The notes beneath the pieces were generated by a model. It ran no database searches and was not told the origin of the DNA. It worked only from the letters and a program-made list of their open reading frames with translations. A DNA stretch of 64,000 bases, taken from assembly GCA_902364065.1 (NCBI GenBank), contig CABJCJ010000007.1, positions 41,816 through 105,815 of the forward strand. Direction: 5' to 3'. Positions 17,551 to 25,507 of this stretch are shown here, one piece after another; position 1 is the first letter of the stretch, and every line of letters begins with the position of its first letter. Origin of the DNA: Veillonellaceae bacterium SB90. Lineage in GTDB: Bacteria > Bacillota > Negativicutes > Selenomonadales > Selenomonadaceae. A program made the translations under genes and the position numbers.

Positions 17551-18387
17551 TTATTCCGCCGGCTCCGATGTGTAATCTGCACCGAGATACTGTTCCGAGA
17601 GTTTTTTCAGCGTGCCGTCTTCTCGCATCGCTTTGAGTGCTGCATCAATCTTGTCAGCCACCTGCTGCATGTCGTCATCCTTGCGCAGCAGGAAGAAGGT
17701 CGGCACCTTTGTCAGCGTCGGTCCCACTGCCTTGATTGGCAGATTCTTTTCCTTCTTTGCCACGGACACGATGTATTCGTATTCACCGGCTGCCTGTGCA
17801 CGTCCCGTAGCCACGAGATTCATAGTTTCCGACGGGCCCTTGTCCGTGTAGATGATCTCAATCGGCGTATCGGCCGTCTCATTGAATTTCTTGACGAGAT
17901 CCGCAAATTCCGAATTCGTCGTTACGGCAACCTTTTTGCCCTTCAGATCGTCCAGCGATTTCGTCGTATTGTCGTCTTCCGGCACGACCAGCTTGCGGAC
18001 CGTGTAATTGTTGACTTCCTTCGGGAAAATGTACTTCTCATCGCGGGCCGGGGAATGACGCATCTGATTGGCGATCATATCGACCTGGGAAGAATCCATG
18101 GCCACGAAAGCGGCATCGACGGCCATGGGCTTGAATTCAAAATGCAAGCTCGGATCGCGCTTCTCCACTTCTTTGAGGATTTCCACATCATAGCCCGTGA
18201 GCTTGCCGTCATCATCGGTATAGGAATACGGTTTCACGGTGCCACGCGTGGCGACAGTCACGGTCTTGGCATCCTTATTGACACTCGCGCTGCCATCCTC
18301 GTCGCTGCCGCAGCCAGCCAGCACGCTGAGTCCGGCCACCATCAGGGCCGCGGTCAGCATGCGCAAGAATTTATTCGATAACTTCAT
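17551..18387 (-). CDS. Amino acid-binding lipoprotein of ABC importer (cystine/polar amino acid type)
   Basis: About 278 aa. Lipoprotein signal with lipobox LAGC (GLSVLAGCGSDE), followed by a family 3 solute-binding fold (VKPYSYTDDDGKLTGYDVEI is the classic opening strand-helix). ATG 18387 follows GGAGTG with 8 nt spacing and lies inside the 3' end of the MmgE/PrpD gene, so translation is coupled. The D/E-rich ligand region and the operon (two permeases, ATPase, GNAT) resemble TcyJ/TcyK; cystine or S-substituted cysteine is the likeliest ligand class. Confidence 0.88.
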   Translation of the reverse strand: MKLSNKFLRMLTAALMVAGLSVLAGCGSDEDGSASVNKDAKTVTVATRGTVKPYSYTDDDGKLTGYDVEILKEVEKRDPSLHFEFKPMAVDAAFVAMDSSQVDMIANQMRHSPARDEKYIFPKEVNNYTVRKLVVPEDDNTTKSLDDLKGKKVAVTTNSEFADLVKKFNETADTPIEIIYTDKGPSETMNLVATGRAQAAGEYEYIVSVAKKEKNLPIKAVGPTLTKVPTFFLLRKDDDMQQVADKIDAALKAMREDGTLKKLSEQYLGADYTSEPAE

Positions 18388-19687
18388 CAAAGATCACTCC
18401 TTCAATCGTTGTTAAGCACGATCCGATGGTTCCGGCAGGCCAGCCGCGGACCTCATGGATCAGCCTGGCGGCCAGAGGGCTTTCCCATGCCGCCGATACT
18501 TTCTCTTCTTCCTGAGCAAGCGTCAGGGGATTTGCCGGTGAGCCCTGCGGATCCCGTATGTCAATATGATGGCGCGTGCCATCCTTCATGATGGCTGTAA
18601 CCGGTACAGCCCGTACAGAAAGGGGCAGCTTCCCTACATCGTACACGCGCTGGAATTTCGGCAGTGCTGCCAAAAACTCTGCAGGGACCTCCGGCAGCTG
18701 GAAATACGCATCGTCAATATCGCCATGCGCCAGGATCTGCCAGACGACGTACTCAGCAGAAAACTGTCCTTCCCGTCCGGTCTGCGGCTTTTCGTAGCGC
18801 AGCGCCCGGTCCGCTCCCGGCGGGAAATGAATCAGGACACGGGAGATATCGCCAAGCCGCACCCCCTGCTCATAGAGCTTTGCGGCCCCATCGGCCGCGC
18901 AGATGGCAGCCGAGCAGTAGCGGTGGCGCTTCATCCATAGTCCCGGCTCCAGGATCTGTCCGGGCTGGAGCCAGCAGCGGCGCCATGATGCTTCGTCAAA
19001 GCGCTGCTGCCCATTTGAGAAAACAGCCAGCCAGCCGGTTTCATCCTGGAAGATATTCGTCCGGGCAGAAAGGCCATATTCTGCCACGAGCCGCCAGGCG
19101 GCAAGAGCATGCGACGCGGCAAAGCCCGCATGCAGGGGCTTGCCGTCCGAGCCGGCTTCAAACGCCATGCCGGACGACTGCGTGGCGGCCAGCGACAAGA
19201 CCATGGCTGCCTGCTCCCCGCTCAGGTGACGCAGGCGTATGATCGCTGCTGCTGCGCCCAGCGGCCCGATCGTCCCCGTCGAATGCCACCCCTGCTGGCG
19301 ATGCGCCGGATTGAGGCAGGCGCCCAAAAGCCCCTCGAGTTCGGCCCCGGCCACATAGGCGGCCAAAAAATCCCGGACCGTGTCCTCAGGCCGCGCCGCT
19401 GCCAGCAGCGCGGAATAGAGCACCGTGCTGAAATGGCCCGCGATATTGGCCTGGGCATCGTCATAGTCGAGATAATGCGACGCAAAGCCGTAGGCCAGCG
19501 CCTTGTCCTCCGGCCGGCCGCGCCTGACGCCAGACAACAACCTCCTGACGGCCGGCTCGCGGCGGGCGGCGAAAAGAGCGGCGAGATAATCGAGGAAGGC
19601 CTTCCCGGCCTGCCCGGTGAGATCATCGCGGCCGGAAAGATCGGTCTCCGTCACGAGTTCAACGACAGTCCGCGTATTCTCATCCAT
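18371..19687 (-). CDS. MmgE/PrpD family protein
   Basis: About 438 aa, all-alpha N-terminal domain plus a smaller C-terminal domain of the MmgE/PrpD family (2-methylcitrate dehydratase, cis-aconitate decarboxylase, iminodisuccinate epimerase). Recognisable parts are YGFASHYLDYDDAQ near the N terminus, HSTGTIGPLGAAAA and KPLHAGFAASHAL. A start at 19720 overlapping the upstream stop (TAATG) is possible, but ATG 19687 follows GGGAGGGAGAGG. No citrate-cycle genes are nearby. Between a GS-hydroquinone reductase-like gene and a sulfur-amino-acid-type importer, it may act on a succinyl- or dicarboxylate-adduct; that is inference. Confidence 0.82.
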   Translation of the reverse strand: MDENTRTVVELVTETDLSGRDDLTGQAGKAFLDYLAALFAARREPAVRRLLSGVRRGRPEDKALAYGFASHYLDYDDAQANIAGHFSTVLYSALLAAARPEDTVRDFLAAYVAGAELEGLLGACLNPAHRQQGWHSTGTIGPLGAAAAIIRLRHLSGEQAAMVLSLAATQSSGMAFEAGSDGKPLHAGFAASHALAAWRLVAEYGLSARTNIFQDETGWLAVFSNGQQRFDEASWRRCWLQPGQILEPGLWMKRHRYCSAAICAADGAAKLYEQGVRLGDISRVLIHFPPGADRALRYEKPQTGREGQFSAEYVVWQILAHGDIDDAYFQLPEVPAEFLAALPKFQRVYDVGKLPLSVRAVPVTAIMKDGTRHHIDIRDPQGSPANPLTLAQEEEKVSAAWESPLAARLIHEVRGWPAGTIGSCLTTIEGVIFDEVIE

Positions 19688-19719
19688 AACGCCTCTCCCT
19701 CCCGAAACATACTCGTTCA

Positions 19720-20808
19720 TTACTTGGCAAACTTGGCCGCTCTGTCATTCGGTTCAAGCCAGCGGCTGTCATCCGGGCCTTTCGGCATGATGCGCTTGAG
19801 GTCGGCAAACGGCGTATGGTCGACGTAGTAGAAGCGCTTGCGCATGGAATCGAAATCCGTATTGTTGCCAAATGCCGGATTTGAATAGAGATCCTTGGCG
19901 TAATTCCAGAGATTCGGGTAATCGACAAGGCGCTTCTTGTTGACGAAGTACTTCTGATAGAAGACGAGGTCAAAGCGCGAGAGCGTCACGAACAGGCGGA
20001 TATCCGGCAGCGTGATCGTATCGCCCATGAGATAGCGGCGCGTTGAGAGGCGCTTGTCGAGCCAGTCAAGGCGGTCGAAAATCTTGTCATAATAGAATTC
20101 GTATTCTTCCTGCGTGCCGACGAGCGCCGCGAGATTGACGGCAAGATTGACATCGGCGTAAAGGATGATGTTCAGGGCGTCGATATCCTCGCGCAGGTCC
20201 TCGGGATAGATATCCGGTGCATCCTTGGCGATATAATCCTTGAAGGCAACGGCCAGCTCGGCATCGAGCACGTGGTAGTCGTTGTTGACGACCTTGCCCG
20301 TCTTGACATCGACGAGAGCCGGCACCGTGGCGCGCTGATCGAAATCAGGATCTGCCTTGCGATAGCACTCGCCCAGCGAATGAACACCGAGCACGGGATC
20401 CTTCTCATCCGGATCCAGCGTGAAGAACCAGTCGCCGACGACGCCGGCCGGACGCAGCGGGTCGACAACGCCCTTCGAAATCACCTTGTCGAGACCCAGG
20501 AGATCGATCGCGATGGAGATGCGGTTGGCCCAGGGGCAGTGACGCGACCAGACGAGGCGGTAGCGGTCCGGCTCCACCAGCAGCTCGCCCGTCAGGAAGC
20601 TCGCCGTGAACTGCGGCTCTTCCTCATCATTGTATTTCTTGCGGCGATTGAAATTCGAGGCATCGCGGCCCTCATACTCCTTCTGCTCGCCGTTGGCACG
20701 CGGATTCGTCGTCTGCAGTTCCGAGAAATCAATCGGGCAGGGATCCATCGCACGCTTGAATTCCACGTTCTGTCGCTCCGCTGCAATATCCTTGTCTTTT
20801 ATAGCCAT
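19720..20808 (-). CDS. Glutathionyl-hydroquinone reductase-like protein (Xi-class GST)
   Basis: About 362 aa. The active-site motif SRHCPWANR is the CPWAxR motif of GS-hydroquinone reductases (YqjG/Ecm4), with the catalytic Cys preceding a thioredoxin-fold domain. A C-terminal helical GST domain follows (DWLDKRLSTRRYLMGDTITLPDI). These enzymes remove glutathione or other thiols from quinone adducts. First gene of the operon; ATG 20808 has GGAGGACG at 9 nt. The extended N terminus (about 100 residues before the active site) is normal for Xi-class enzymes. Confidence 0.85.
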   Translation of the reverse strand: MAIKDKDIAAERQNVEFKRAMDPCPIDFSELQTTNPRANGEQKEYEGRDASNFNRRKKYNDEEEPQFTASFLTGELLVEPDRYRLVWSRHCPWANRISIAIDLLGLDKVISKGVVDPLRPAGVVGDWFFTLDPDEKDPVLGVHSLGECYRKADPDFDQRATVPALVDVKTGKVVNNDYHVLDAELAVAFKDYIAKDAPDIYPEDLREDIDALNIILYADVNLAVNLAALVGTQEEYEFYYDKIFDRLDWLDKRLSTRRYLMGDTITLPDIRLFVTLSRFDLVFYQKYFVNKKRLVDYPNLWNYAKDLYSNPAFGNNTDFDSMRKRFYYVDHTPFADLKRIMPKGPDDSRWLEPNDRAAKFAK

Positions 20809-20842
20809 CTGTATCGTCCTCCATATTTTCATGTTTTCATGC

Positions 20843-20980
20843 AAAAAAGGAGACTCCAAGCGAGCCTATGGAAACGATTCAAAAAAATGACTGTGCCCTT
20901 ATAGGCTCCATCGTCATAATCCGAAGCAAAATCCATATGCTGCTCAGAGTCTCCAATTCTTTTGGTCAACTCATCTTATG
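20843..20980 (-). promoter_or_regulatory. Unrecognised leader RNA with intrinsic terminator (attenuator or riboswitch candidate)
   Basis: The transcript from the promoter at 20987 would carry a leader of about 170 nt before the GST-like gene. Its 8-bp closing stem pairs plus 20947-20954 with 20849-20856 and is followed directly by U6 (plus 20843-20848), so the closing stem itself is a terminator. Inside is a second 8-bp stem, 20901-20908 with 20862-20869. I see no T-box, SAM or other known consensus. The architecture suggests conditional termination of the seven-gene operon. Confidence 0.6.
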
Positions 20981-20986
20981 GGCTTT

Positions 20987-21015
20987 ATCATATCAGTTAA
21001 AACATATAATGTCAA
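20987..21015 (-). promoter_or_regulatory. Promoter of GST/PrpD/ABC operon
   Basis: TTGACA (plus 21010-21015), 17-bp spacer, TATGAT (plus 20987-20992) on the minus strand. Confidence 0.85.
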
Positions 21016-21036
21016 TATGTTTTATAAAATTTTAAA

Positions 21037-21064
21037 TAAAAAAGCTGTACGCATCGCGTACAGC
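21037..21064 (-). terminator. Terminator after tRNA-Val(CAC)
   Basis: Perfect 9-bp hairpin (21044-21052 / 21056-21064, ATC loop) with a T-rich tract on the minus strand. Confidence 0.85.
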
Positions 21065-21077
21065 CTGAGTATTCATC

Positions 21078-21154
21078 TGGTGCTCGCTGAGGGATTCGAA
21101 CCCCCGACCCCCTCCATGTGACGGAGATGCTCTAGCCAACTGAGCTAAGCGAGC
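21078..21154 (-). tRNA. tRNA-Val (anticodon CAC)
   Basis: Folds as a full cloverleaf: acceptor GCTCGCT/AGCGAGC, D arm GCTC/GAGC, anticodon stem TCTCC/GGAGG with loop GTCACAT (anticodon CAC), T arm with GTTCGAATC, discriminator A and encoded CCA. Reads GUG codons. Confidence 0.95.
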
Positions 21155-21159
21155 AAACA

Positions 21160-21189
21160 AAAAGAGGTTTCGTCGTCCGACGAAACCTC
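21160..21189 (-). terminator. Terminator between the two tRNA-Val genes
   Basis: Perfect 12-bp stem (21164-21175 / 21178-21189) followed by a T tract on the minus strand, right before tRNA-Val(CAC). It suggests attenuated or independent expression of the second tRNA, or a processing hairpin. Confidence 0.7.
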
Positions 21190-21201
21190 ATCTTTCCTAA
21201 A

Positions 21202-21278
21202 TGGTGGGGTTAACAGAATTCGAATCTGTGACCTCCTCGATGTCAACGAGACACTCTAACCAACTGAGCTATAACCCC
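21202..21278 (-). tRNA. tRNA-Val (anticodon GAC)
   Basis: Cloverleaf with acceptor GGGGTTA/TAACCCC, anticodon loop TTGACAT (anticodon GAC), T-loop GATTCGAATC, discriminator A and encoded CCA. Reads GUC and GUU codons. Confidence 0.95.
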
Positions 21279-21298
21279 ATGTCTTAACGACAGAATTT

Positions 21299-21327
21299 AT
21301 TATACGGTATATCGCCGCTCCTGTCAA
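21299..21327 (-). promoter_or_regulatory. Consensus promoter of the tRNA-Val genes
   Basis: TTGACA (plus 21322-21327), exactly 17 bp, TATAAT (plus 21299-21304): a full sigma-A consensus, as expected for strong tRNA expression. Confidence 0.92.
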
Positions 21328-21422
21328 CAGGGATTTGAAAAATTATCATAAAAATTTTTTCACCGTCTTCGTGCTATAATAGATGGGTAACATATCGATT
21401 CCAGGGGAGGGAATGTTTCATC

Positions 21423-22145
21423 ATGAACGATTTACTCGATGTCCATATGCACACGCTTGCCAGCGGGCATGCGTACAATACGATCCGTGAGATGCTGACA
21501 GCCGGCAAAAAGCACGGCCTGCAGCTCGTCGGCATCTCCGACCATGCACCGGCCATGCCCGGCTCCACTCATCGGTTTTACTTCGAAAACATGCGTGTCT
21601 TCGACCGCCAGGCATACGGCCGGGAAGCCGGCCTCGAGGTCCTCATGGGCGCAGAGCTCAACATCCTCAATGAGACGGGCAAGGTGGACCTTGAGGAAAA
21701 GGCCCTGAACTCCCTCGACTACGCCATTGCCAGCCTGCACAAGCAATGCATCGAGCCGGGCACCGTGCTCGAGAATACGACGGCCATCATCAGTGCCATG
21801 GCCAATCCCTACGTCAAGATCATCGGCCATCCGGATAATCCGACCTACCCGGTTGATTTCGATGCACTTGCCCGGGCAGCAAAGGAAAATCACGTGCTGC
21901 TCGAATGCAACAACAGCTCGTACCGCTCAAGCGGCAGCCGCGCCGGATCCCGTGAGACGGCGAAAGTCATGCTAGCCGCCTGCAAGAAATACGGCACGCA
22001 TGTCATCATGGGCAGCGACGCCCATATCGATCTCGATGTCGGCAACCATACGGGCTCCCAGGAAGTCCTCGCACAGGCCGACTTCCCGGAGGAACTCGTC
22101 ATCAATGCCTCACCGGAGAAATTCAAGGAATGGATTCGCCGTTAA
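21423..22145 (+). CDS. PHP-domain phosphatase/hydrolase (YcdX-like)
   Basis: 240 aa metal-dependent hydrolase of the PHP family. Metal ligands are visible in DVHMHTLASGH near the N terminus, GISDHAPAMPG, GAELNI, IIGHPDNP and the C-terminal GSDAHIDLDVGN. The arrangement matches YcdX-type phosphatases with a trinuclear metal site. A TATAAT at 21375 and a GGGAGGG site precede ATG 21423. It is a monocistronic unit ended by the terminator at 22221. Substrate unknown. Confidence 0.87.
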   Translation: MNDLLDVHMHTLASGHAYNTIREMLTAGKKHGLQLVGISDHAPAMPGSTHRFYFENMRVFDRQAYGREAGLEVLMGAELNILNETGKVDLEEKALNSLDYAIASLHKQCIEPGTVLENTTAIISAMANPYVKIIGHPDNPTYPVDFDALARAAKENHVLLECNNSSYRSSGSRAGSRETAKVMLAACKKYGTHVIMGSDAHIDLDVGNHTGSQEVLAQADFPEELVINASPEKFKEWIRR

Positions 22146-22220
22146 AGCCGTCGCAAAAACGCATAAAAAGGAAGACAGCGCAGCGGGAATTCCCCGGAAT
22201 GACAAAATTGCATGGCAGGG

Positions 22221-22260
22221 CCTCCGTCATATTGACGGAGGCTTTTGTGTTCCTTATAAT
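22221..22260 (+). promoter_or_regulatory. Terminator of PHP gene overlapping promoter of the permease gene
   Basis: A 10-bp perfect hairpin (22221-22230 / 22234-22243) followed by T4 ends the PHP transcript. Its 3' arm contains TTGACG (22233-22238), which with TATAAT about 17 bp later (near 22256) forms a promoter for the permease gene at 22322. Confidence 0.7.
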
Positions 22261-22321
22261 AGTAACGTTATATGCGTAACGTTGTAAACAACGTCTGGAA
22301 CAGAAAAGGAATGGTAAAAAC

Positions 22322-23713
22322 ATGAACTTATTCCGCACCAAAAGCATCGAACAGATGCGAGAAACGGCCGCCCATTCGGGCATGGCCAAGACCCTGGGCG
22401 CCTTTGACCTCATCCTGCTCGGCATCGGCTGTGTCATCGGCACCGGCATCTTCGTCCTGACGGGCGTGGCGGCAGCCAAGTACGCCGGACCGGCCGTCAC
22501 GGTCTCCTTCATGATCTCAGGACTTGCCTGCGCCCTCGCGGGCCTCGCCTATGCCGAATTCTCCTCCATCGTGCCGGCCTCCGGCAGCGCCTACACCTAC
22601 ACGTATGCGTCCCTGGGCGAATTCATCGCCTTCATCGTCGGCTGGAATCTCATCCTTGAATACACCGTCACGGCAAGCGCCGTAGCCTCCGGCTGGTCCG
22701 GCTACGTCACGGGTCTCCTGCTCTCCGCAGGCATCGACCCAGGCCACGCCTTCACGCATGTGCCGGCCGACGGCGGCGTCATCAATATCCCGGCCATCTT
22801 CATCACCCTGCTGCTCTCCGTGCTGCTGATCCGCGGCACGCAGGAGAGCACGAAGCTCAACCGCATCCTCGTCGGCGTAAAGCTCACGGCCATCGCGATT
22901 TTCCTGCTGCTGGCCATCCCGCACGTCAATACGATGAACTGGGAGCCCTTCATGCCGTTTGGCGTTTCCGGCATCTTCGGCGGCGCCGCCATCGTCTTCT
23001 TTGCCTACATCGGCTTTGATGCCGTGGCCACGAGTGCCGAAGAGTGCAAGAATCCTTCGCACGACCTGCCGATCGGCATCATCGGTTCACTCGTGATCTG
23101 CACGGCACTCTACGTCATCGTCGCCGGTGTGCTCACGGGCATCGTGCCGTACACGGAGCTCAACAACCCGGAGCCCGTGGCCTTTGCCCTGCGCTACATC
23201 GGCTACAATCTCGGCTCAGCTCTCGTCGGCGTCGGTGCCATTGCCGGCATCACGACGGTCCTTCTCGTGCTGCTCTACGGCCAGGCCCGCATCTTCTTCG
23301 CCATGAGCCGCGACGGCATGGTACCGGCGCGCGTCTGCAAGATCCACAAGCGCTATCACACGCCTTACATCGTCACGGTCATGGGCGGCATCTTCGTTTC
23401 CATCATCGCCGGCTTCGTCCCCATCGGCATCATTGCCGAAATGGCCAATATCGGCACGCTTTCGGCCTTCCTCATCGCGGCCATCGGCGTCATGGTGCTG
23501 CGCATCACGAAGCCGGAAGTCCCGCGCACGTTCCGCTGCCCGCTTGTCTGGCTCATCGCACCGCTTGCCGTCCTGACGTGCGGATATCTCATGTATCACC
23601 TGCCCTGGGAGACCTGGGTCCGCTTCATCGTCTGGTGCATCTTCGGCTGTCTCGTCTATTTCGGTTACAGCTATCAGCACAGTGCGCTGGCACATCCTCA
23701 CGAAGAGGAATAA
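22322..23713 (+). CDS. APC-family amino acid permease (cationic amino acid transporter type)
   Basis: Inner-membrane transporter of 463 aa with about twelve or more transmembrane segments. The N-terminal KTLGAFDLILLGIGCVIGTGIF is the diagnostic first helix, of which GIGCVIGTGIF is the substrate-binding unwound region. It resembles the YfnA/CAT subfamily (EFSSIVPASGSAYTYTYASLGE). Monocistronic, with a promoter in the preceding terminator and another promoter immediately after it for the next gene. The substrate is probably an amino acid but cannot be specified. Confidence 0.88.
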   Translation: MNLFRTKSIEQMRETAAHSGMAKTLGAFDLILLGIGCVIGTGIFVLTGVAAAKYAGPAVTVSFMISGLACALAGLAYAEFSSIVPASGSAYTYTYASLGEFIAFIVGWNLILEYTVTASAVASGWSGYVTGLLLSAGIDPGHAFTHVPADGGVINIPAIFITLLLSVLLIRGTQESTKLNRILVGVKLTAIAIFLLLAIPHVNTMNWEPFMPFGVSGIFGGAAIVFFAYIGFDAVATSAEECKNPSHDLPIGIIGSLVICTALYVIVAGVLTGIVPYTELNNPEPVAFALRYIGYNLGSALVGVGAIAGITTVLLVLLYGQARIFFAMSRDGMVPARVCKIHKRYHTPYIVTVMGGIFVSIIAGFVPIGIIAEMANIGTLSAFLIAAIGVMVLRITKPEVPRTFRCPLVWLIAPLAVLTCGYLMYHLPWETWVRFIVWCIFGCLVYFGYSYQHSALAHPHEEE

Positions 23714-23738
23714 TTCCCCTCATGCACTTGAACATCCT

Positions 23739-23766
23739 TTGACAAAGTTTATGACCTGGGTATAAA
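23739..23766 (+). promoter_or_regulatory. Promoter of acyl-CoA ligase gene
   Basis: TTGACA (23739-23744), 16-bp spacer, TATAAA (23761-23766); ATG at 23818 about 45 nt from the start site. Confidence 0.8.
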
Positions 23767-23817
23767 ATTAGGGTTGTAACAACTAGAAGAATTGTCCTCT
23801 GTGAAGGAAGGAATACA

Positions 23818-25305
23818 ATGTTTGTACATGAACTGATCTACCAGGGAGATTCGGATTCCCTGGCCATCGTCGATCACGAGCGCCGCATCACTTACCGGGA
23901 TCTCGGGCAGCACGTCGCTGCCTGCCGCGACCGCCTCTACGCCGCCGGCGTGCGCGTCGGTGACCGCGTCAGCATCTTCTCGCGCAACAGTGCAGATTAC
24001 ATCTACGCCTACATGGCCATCGCCTCGCTCGGCGCCATCGCTGTCCCCATTAACTTCCAGCTCAGCAACCGCGAGATTGCCTACATCATCAAGGACTCCG
24101 GCTCCCGTCACATCCTGACGTACCAGCCGCTGAACCTCGTTGATGCGCTCGCCGCGCTGCGCTGCGACATGCGCGTCACGCAGCATGACATCCGCCAGAT
24201 GAGCAGGAAAGACGAGCGCATCCAGCCGGCACCGCCCCTGCCCGCAACATTTGACGAGCAGAACCCCTGCGTCATCATCTATACCTCCGGCACGACGGGC
24301 GCGCCCAAGGGCGCTGTGCTCTCGCACCGGAACCTCATCGCCAATGCCGAGCAGATGAGCTTCATGGGCTGCGAGGCCAAGCATCACGTGCTCTGCGTGC
24401 TGCCGATGTATCACTGCTTCGGCTGGACCTGCTCCGTACTCTACCCGCTGTTCTGCGGTGCAGAAGTCGTCATCCTCGATTCCTTCACGCCGAAGGAAAC
24501 GATCAGCGTCATCCGCAACGAGAAAGTCAACGATCTCTACATCGTGCCTTCCATCTGCAGCCTGCTGACCAAGCTGGCCACGAAGGACGACATGGCATCG
24601 CTGCGCCTCGTCGTCTCGGGCGGTACGACCCTGCCGCTGAAGATTGAACAGGACTTCATGAACAAATTCGGCGTTGATATCTGCGAAGGCTACGGCCTTT
24701 CCGAGACTTCGCCAGTCGTCACGATGAACCCGCCGGAACGCCCGAAGGTCGGCTCCTGCGGCCCCGTCGTGCCCGGCATCCAGTGGAAGCTCGTCGATGC
24801 CGAGGGCAAAGAGGTCCCGGACGGCGAAGCCGGCGAGCTCGTCGTCAAGGGCGACAACATCATGCTCGGCTACTGGAATCTCCCGGAAGCCACGAAGGAC
24901 GCCCTGCGCGGCGGCTGGTTCCATACGGGCGATGTCGCGCGTGCCGACGAAGACGGCTACATCTACATCGTCGACCGCATCAAGGACATGATCATCAGCA
25001 TGGGCGAGAATATCTACCCGCGTGAGGTGGAAGAGCTCATCTATCAGTTCCCCGGCATCAGCGAAGCCGCCGTCATCGGCATCACCGACAAACTGCGCGG
25101 CCAGGCCGGCGCCTGCTTCTACAGCCTGCACGAAGGTGCCTCAATCAATATCCGTGAACTCAAGAAATTCCTGCAGGCAAATCTGGCACTCTACAAGATT
25201 CCGCGTGAGTTCCATGAGCTGCCGTCCCTGCCGCGCACGACGACAGGCAAGATTGCCAAGCGCCAGATCCTCAAGGATTTCCTGGCCAGCAAAGACAACA
25301 AATAA
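23818..25305 (+). CDS. Acyl-CoA synthetase / AMP-dependent ligase
   Basis: 495 aa ANL-superfamily enzyme that activates a carboxylic acid to an acyl-adenylate and then the CoA thioester. The P-loop is IIYTSGTTGAPKGAVLSH (about residue 152), then GYGLSETSP, the hinge region HTGDVARADEDGYIYIVDR and the C-terminal lysine in RTTTGKIAKRQI. Length and motifs fit long-chain fatty acid or similar acyl ligases. It is alone in its transcript, with its own promoter and terminator. Confidence 0.88.
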   Translation: MFVHELIYQGDSDSLAIVDHERRITYRDLGQHVAACRDRLYAAGVRVGDRVSIFSRNSADYIYAYMAIASLGAIAVPINFQLSNREIAYIIKDSGSRHILTYQPLNLVDALAALRCDMRVTQHDIRQMSRKDERIQPAPPLPATFDEQNPCVIIYTSGTTGAPKGAVLSHRNLIANAEQMSFMGCEAKHHVLCVLPMYHCFGWTCSVLYPLFCGAEVVILDSFTPKETISVIRNEKVNDLYIVPSICSLLTKLATKDDMASLRLVVSGGTTLPLKIEQDFMNKFGVDICEGYGLSETSPVVTMNPPERPKVGSCGPVVPGIQWKLVDAEGKEVPDGEAGELVVKGDNIMLGYWNLPEATKDALRGGWFHTGDVARADEDGYIYIVDRIKDMIISMGENIYPREVEELIYQFPGISEAAVIGITDKLRGQAGACFYSLHEGASINIRELKKFLQANLALYKIPREFHELPSLPRTTTGKIAKRQILKDFLASKDNK

Positions 25306-25316
25306 AACAGATGTTG

Positions 25317-25355
25317 AAAAACTGCTGCACATGACAAAATGTGCGGCAGTTTTTT
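25317..25355 (+). terminator. Terminator of acyl-CoA ligase gene
   Basis: 12-bp stem (ACTGCTGCACAT / ATGTGCGGCAGT) followed by T6. Confidence 0.9.
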
Positions 25356-25454
25356 AGTAAAAAGATTGCCGGAAGCAGCCCTGTCTTTCATCTGGTGATG
25401 ATGCGGGCTTTATCCGCCCTGAAATGTGGTTGACTTCACCAACTATATAGTCAA

Positions 25455-25489
25455 GAAAAAACACCCGCCGCGTTCAGCGAGTGTTTTTG
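25455..25489. terminator. Autotransporter terminator (bidirectional)
   Basis: Stem 25461-25468 / 25477-25484 with T tracts on both strands, just after the autotransporter stop codon. The stretch 25356-25454 holds nothing else I can identify. Confidence 0.8.
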
Positions 25490-25507
25490 TCCTGGTTATC
25501 CTGCTTC

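Noticed and set aside
16444..18381. Very long open frame on the plus strand (also 25481-27652, 13309-14646, 11739-13166 and others)
   Set aside because: They lie opposite well-supported genes (importer, autotransporter, purB, purA), have no ribosome binding sites and encode composition typical of antisense frames in GC-rich coding DNA.
20843..20980. T-box or SAM riboswitch in the leader of the GST/importer operon
   Set aside because: The conserved GGGTGG-type T-box sequence and the SAM-I core are both absent.
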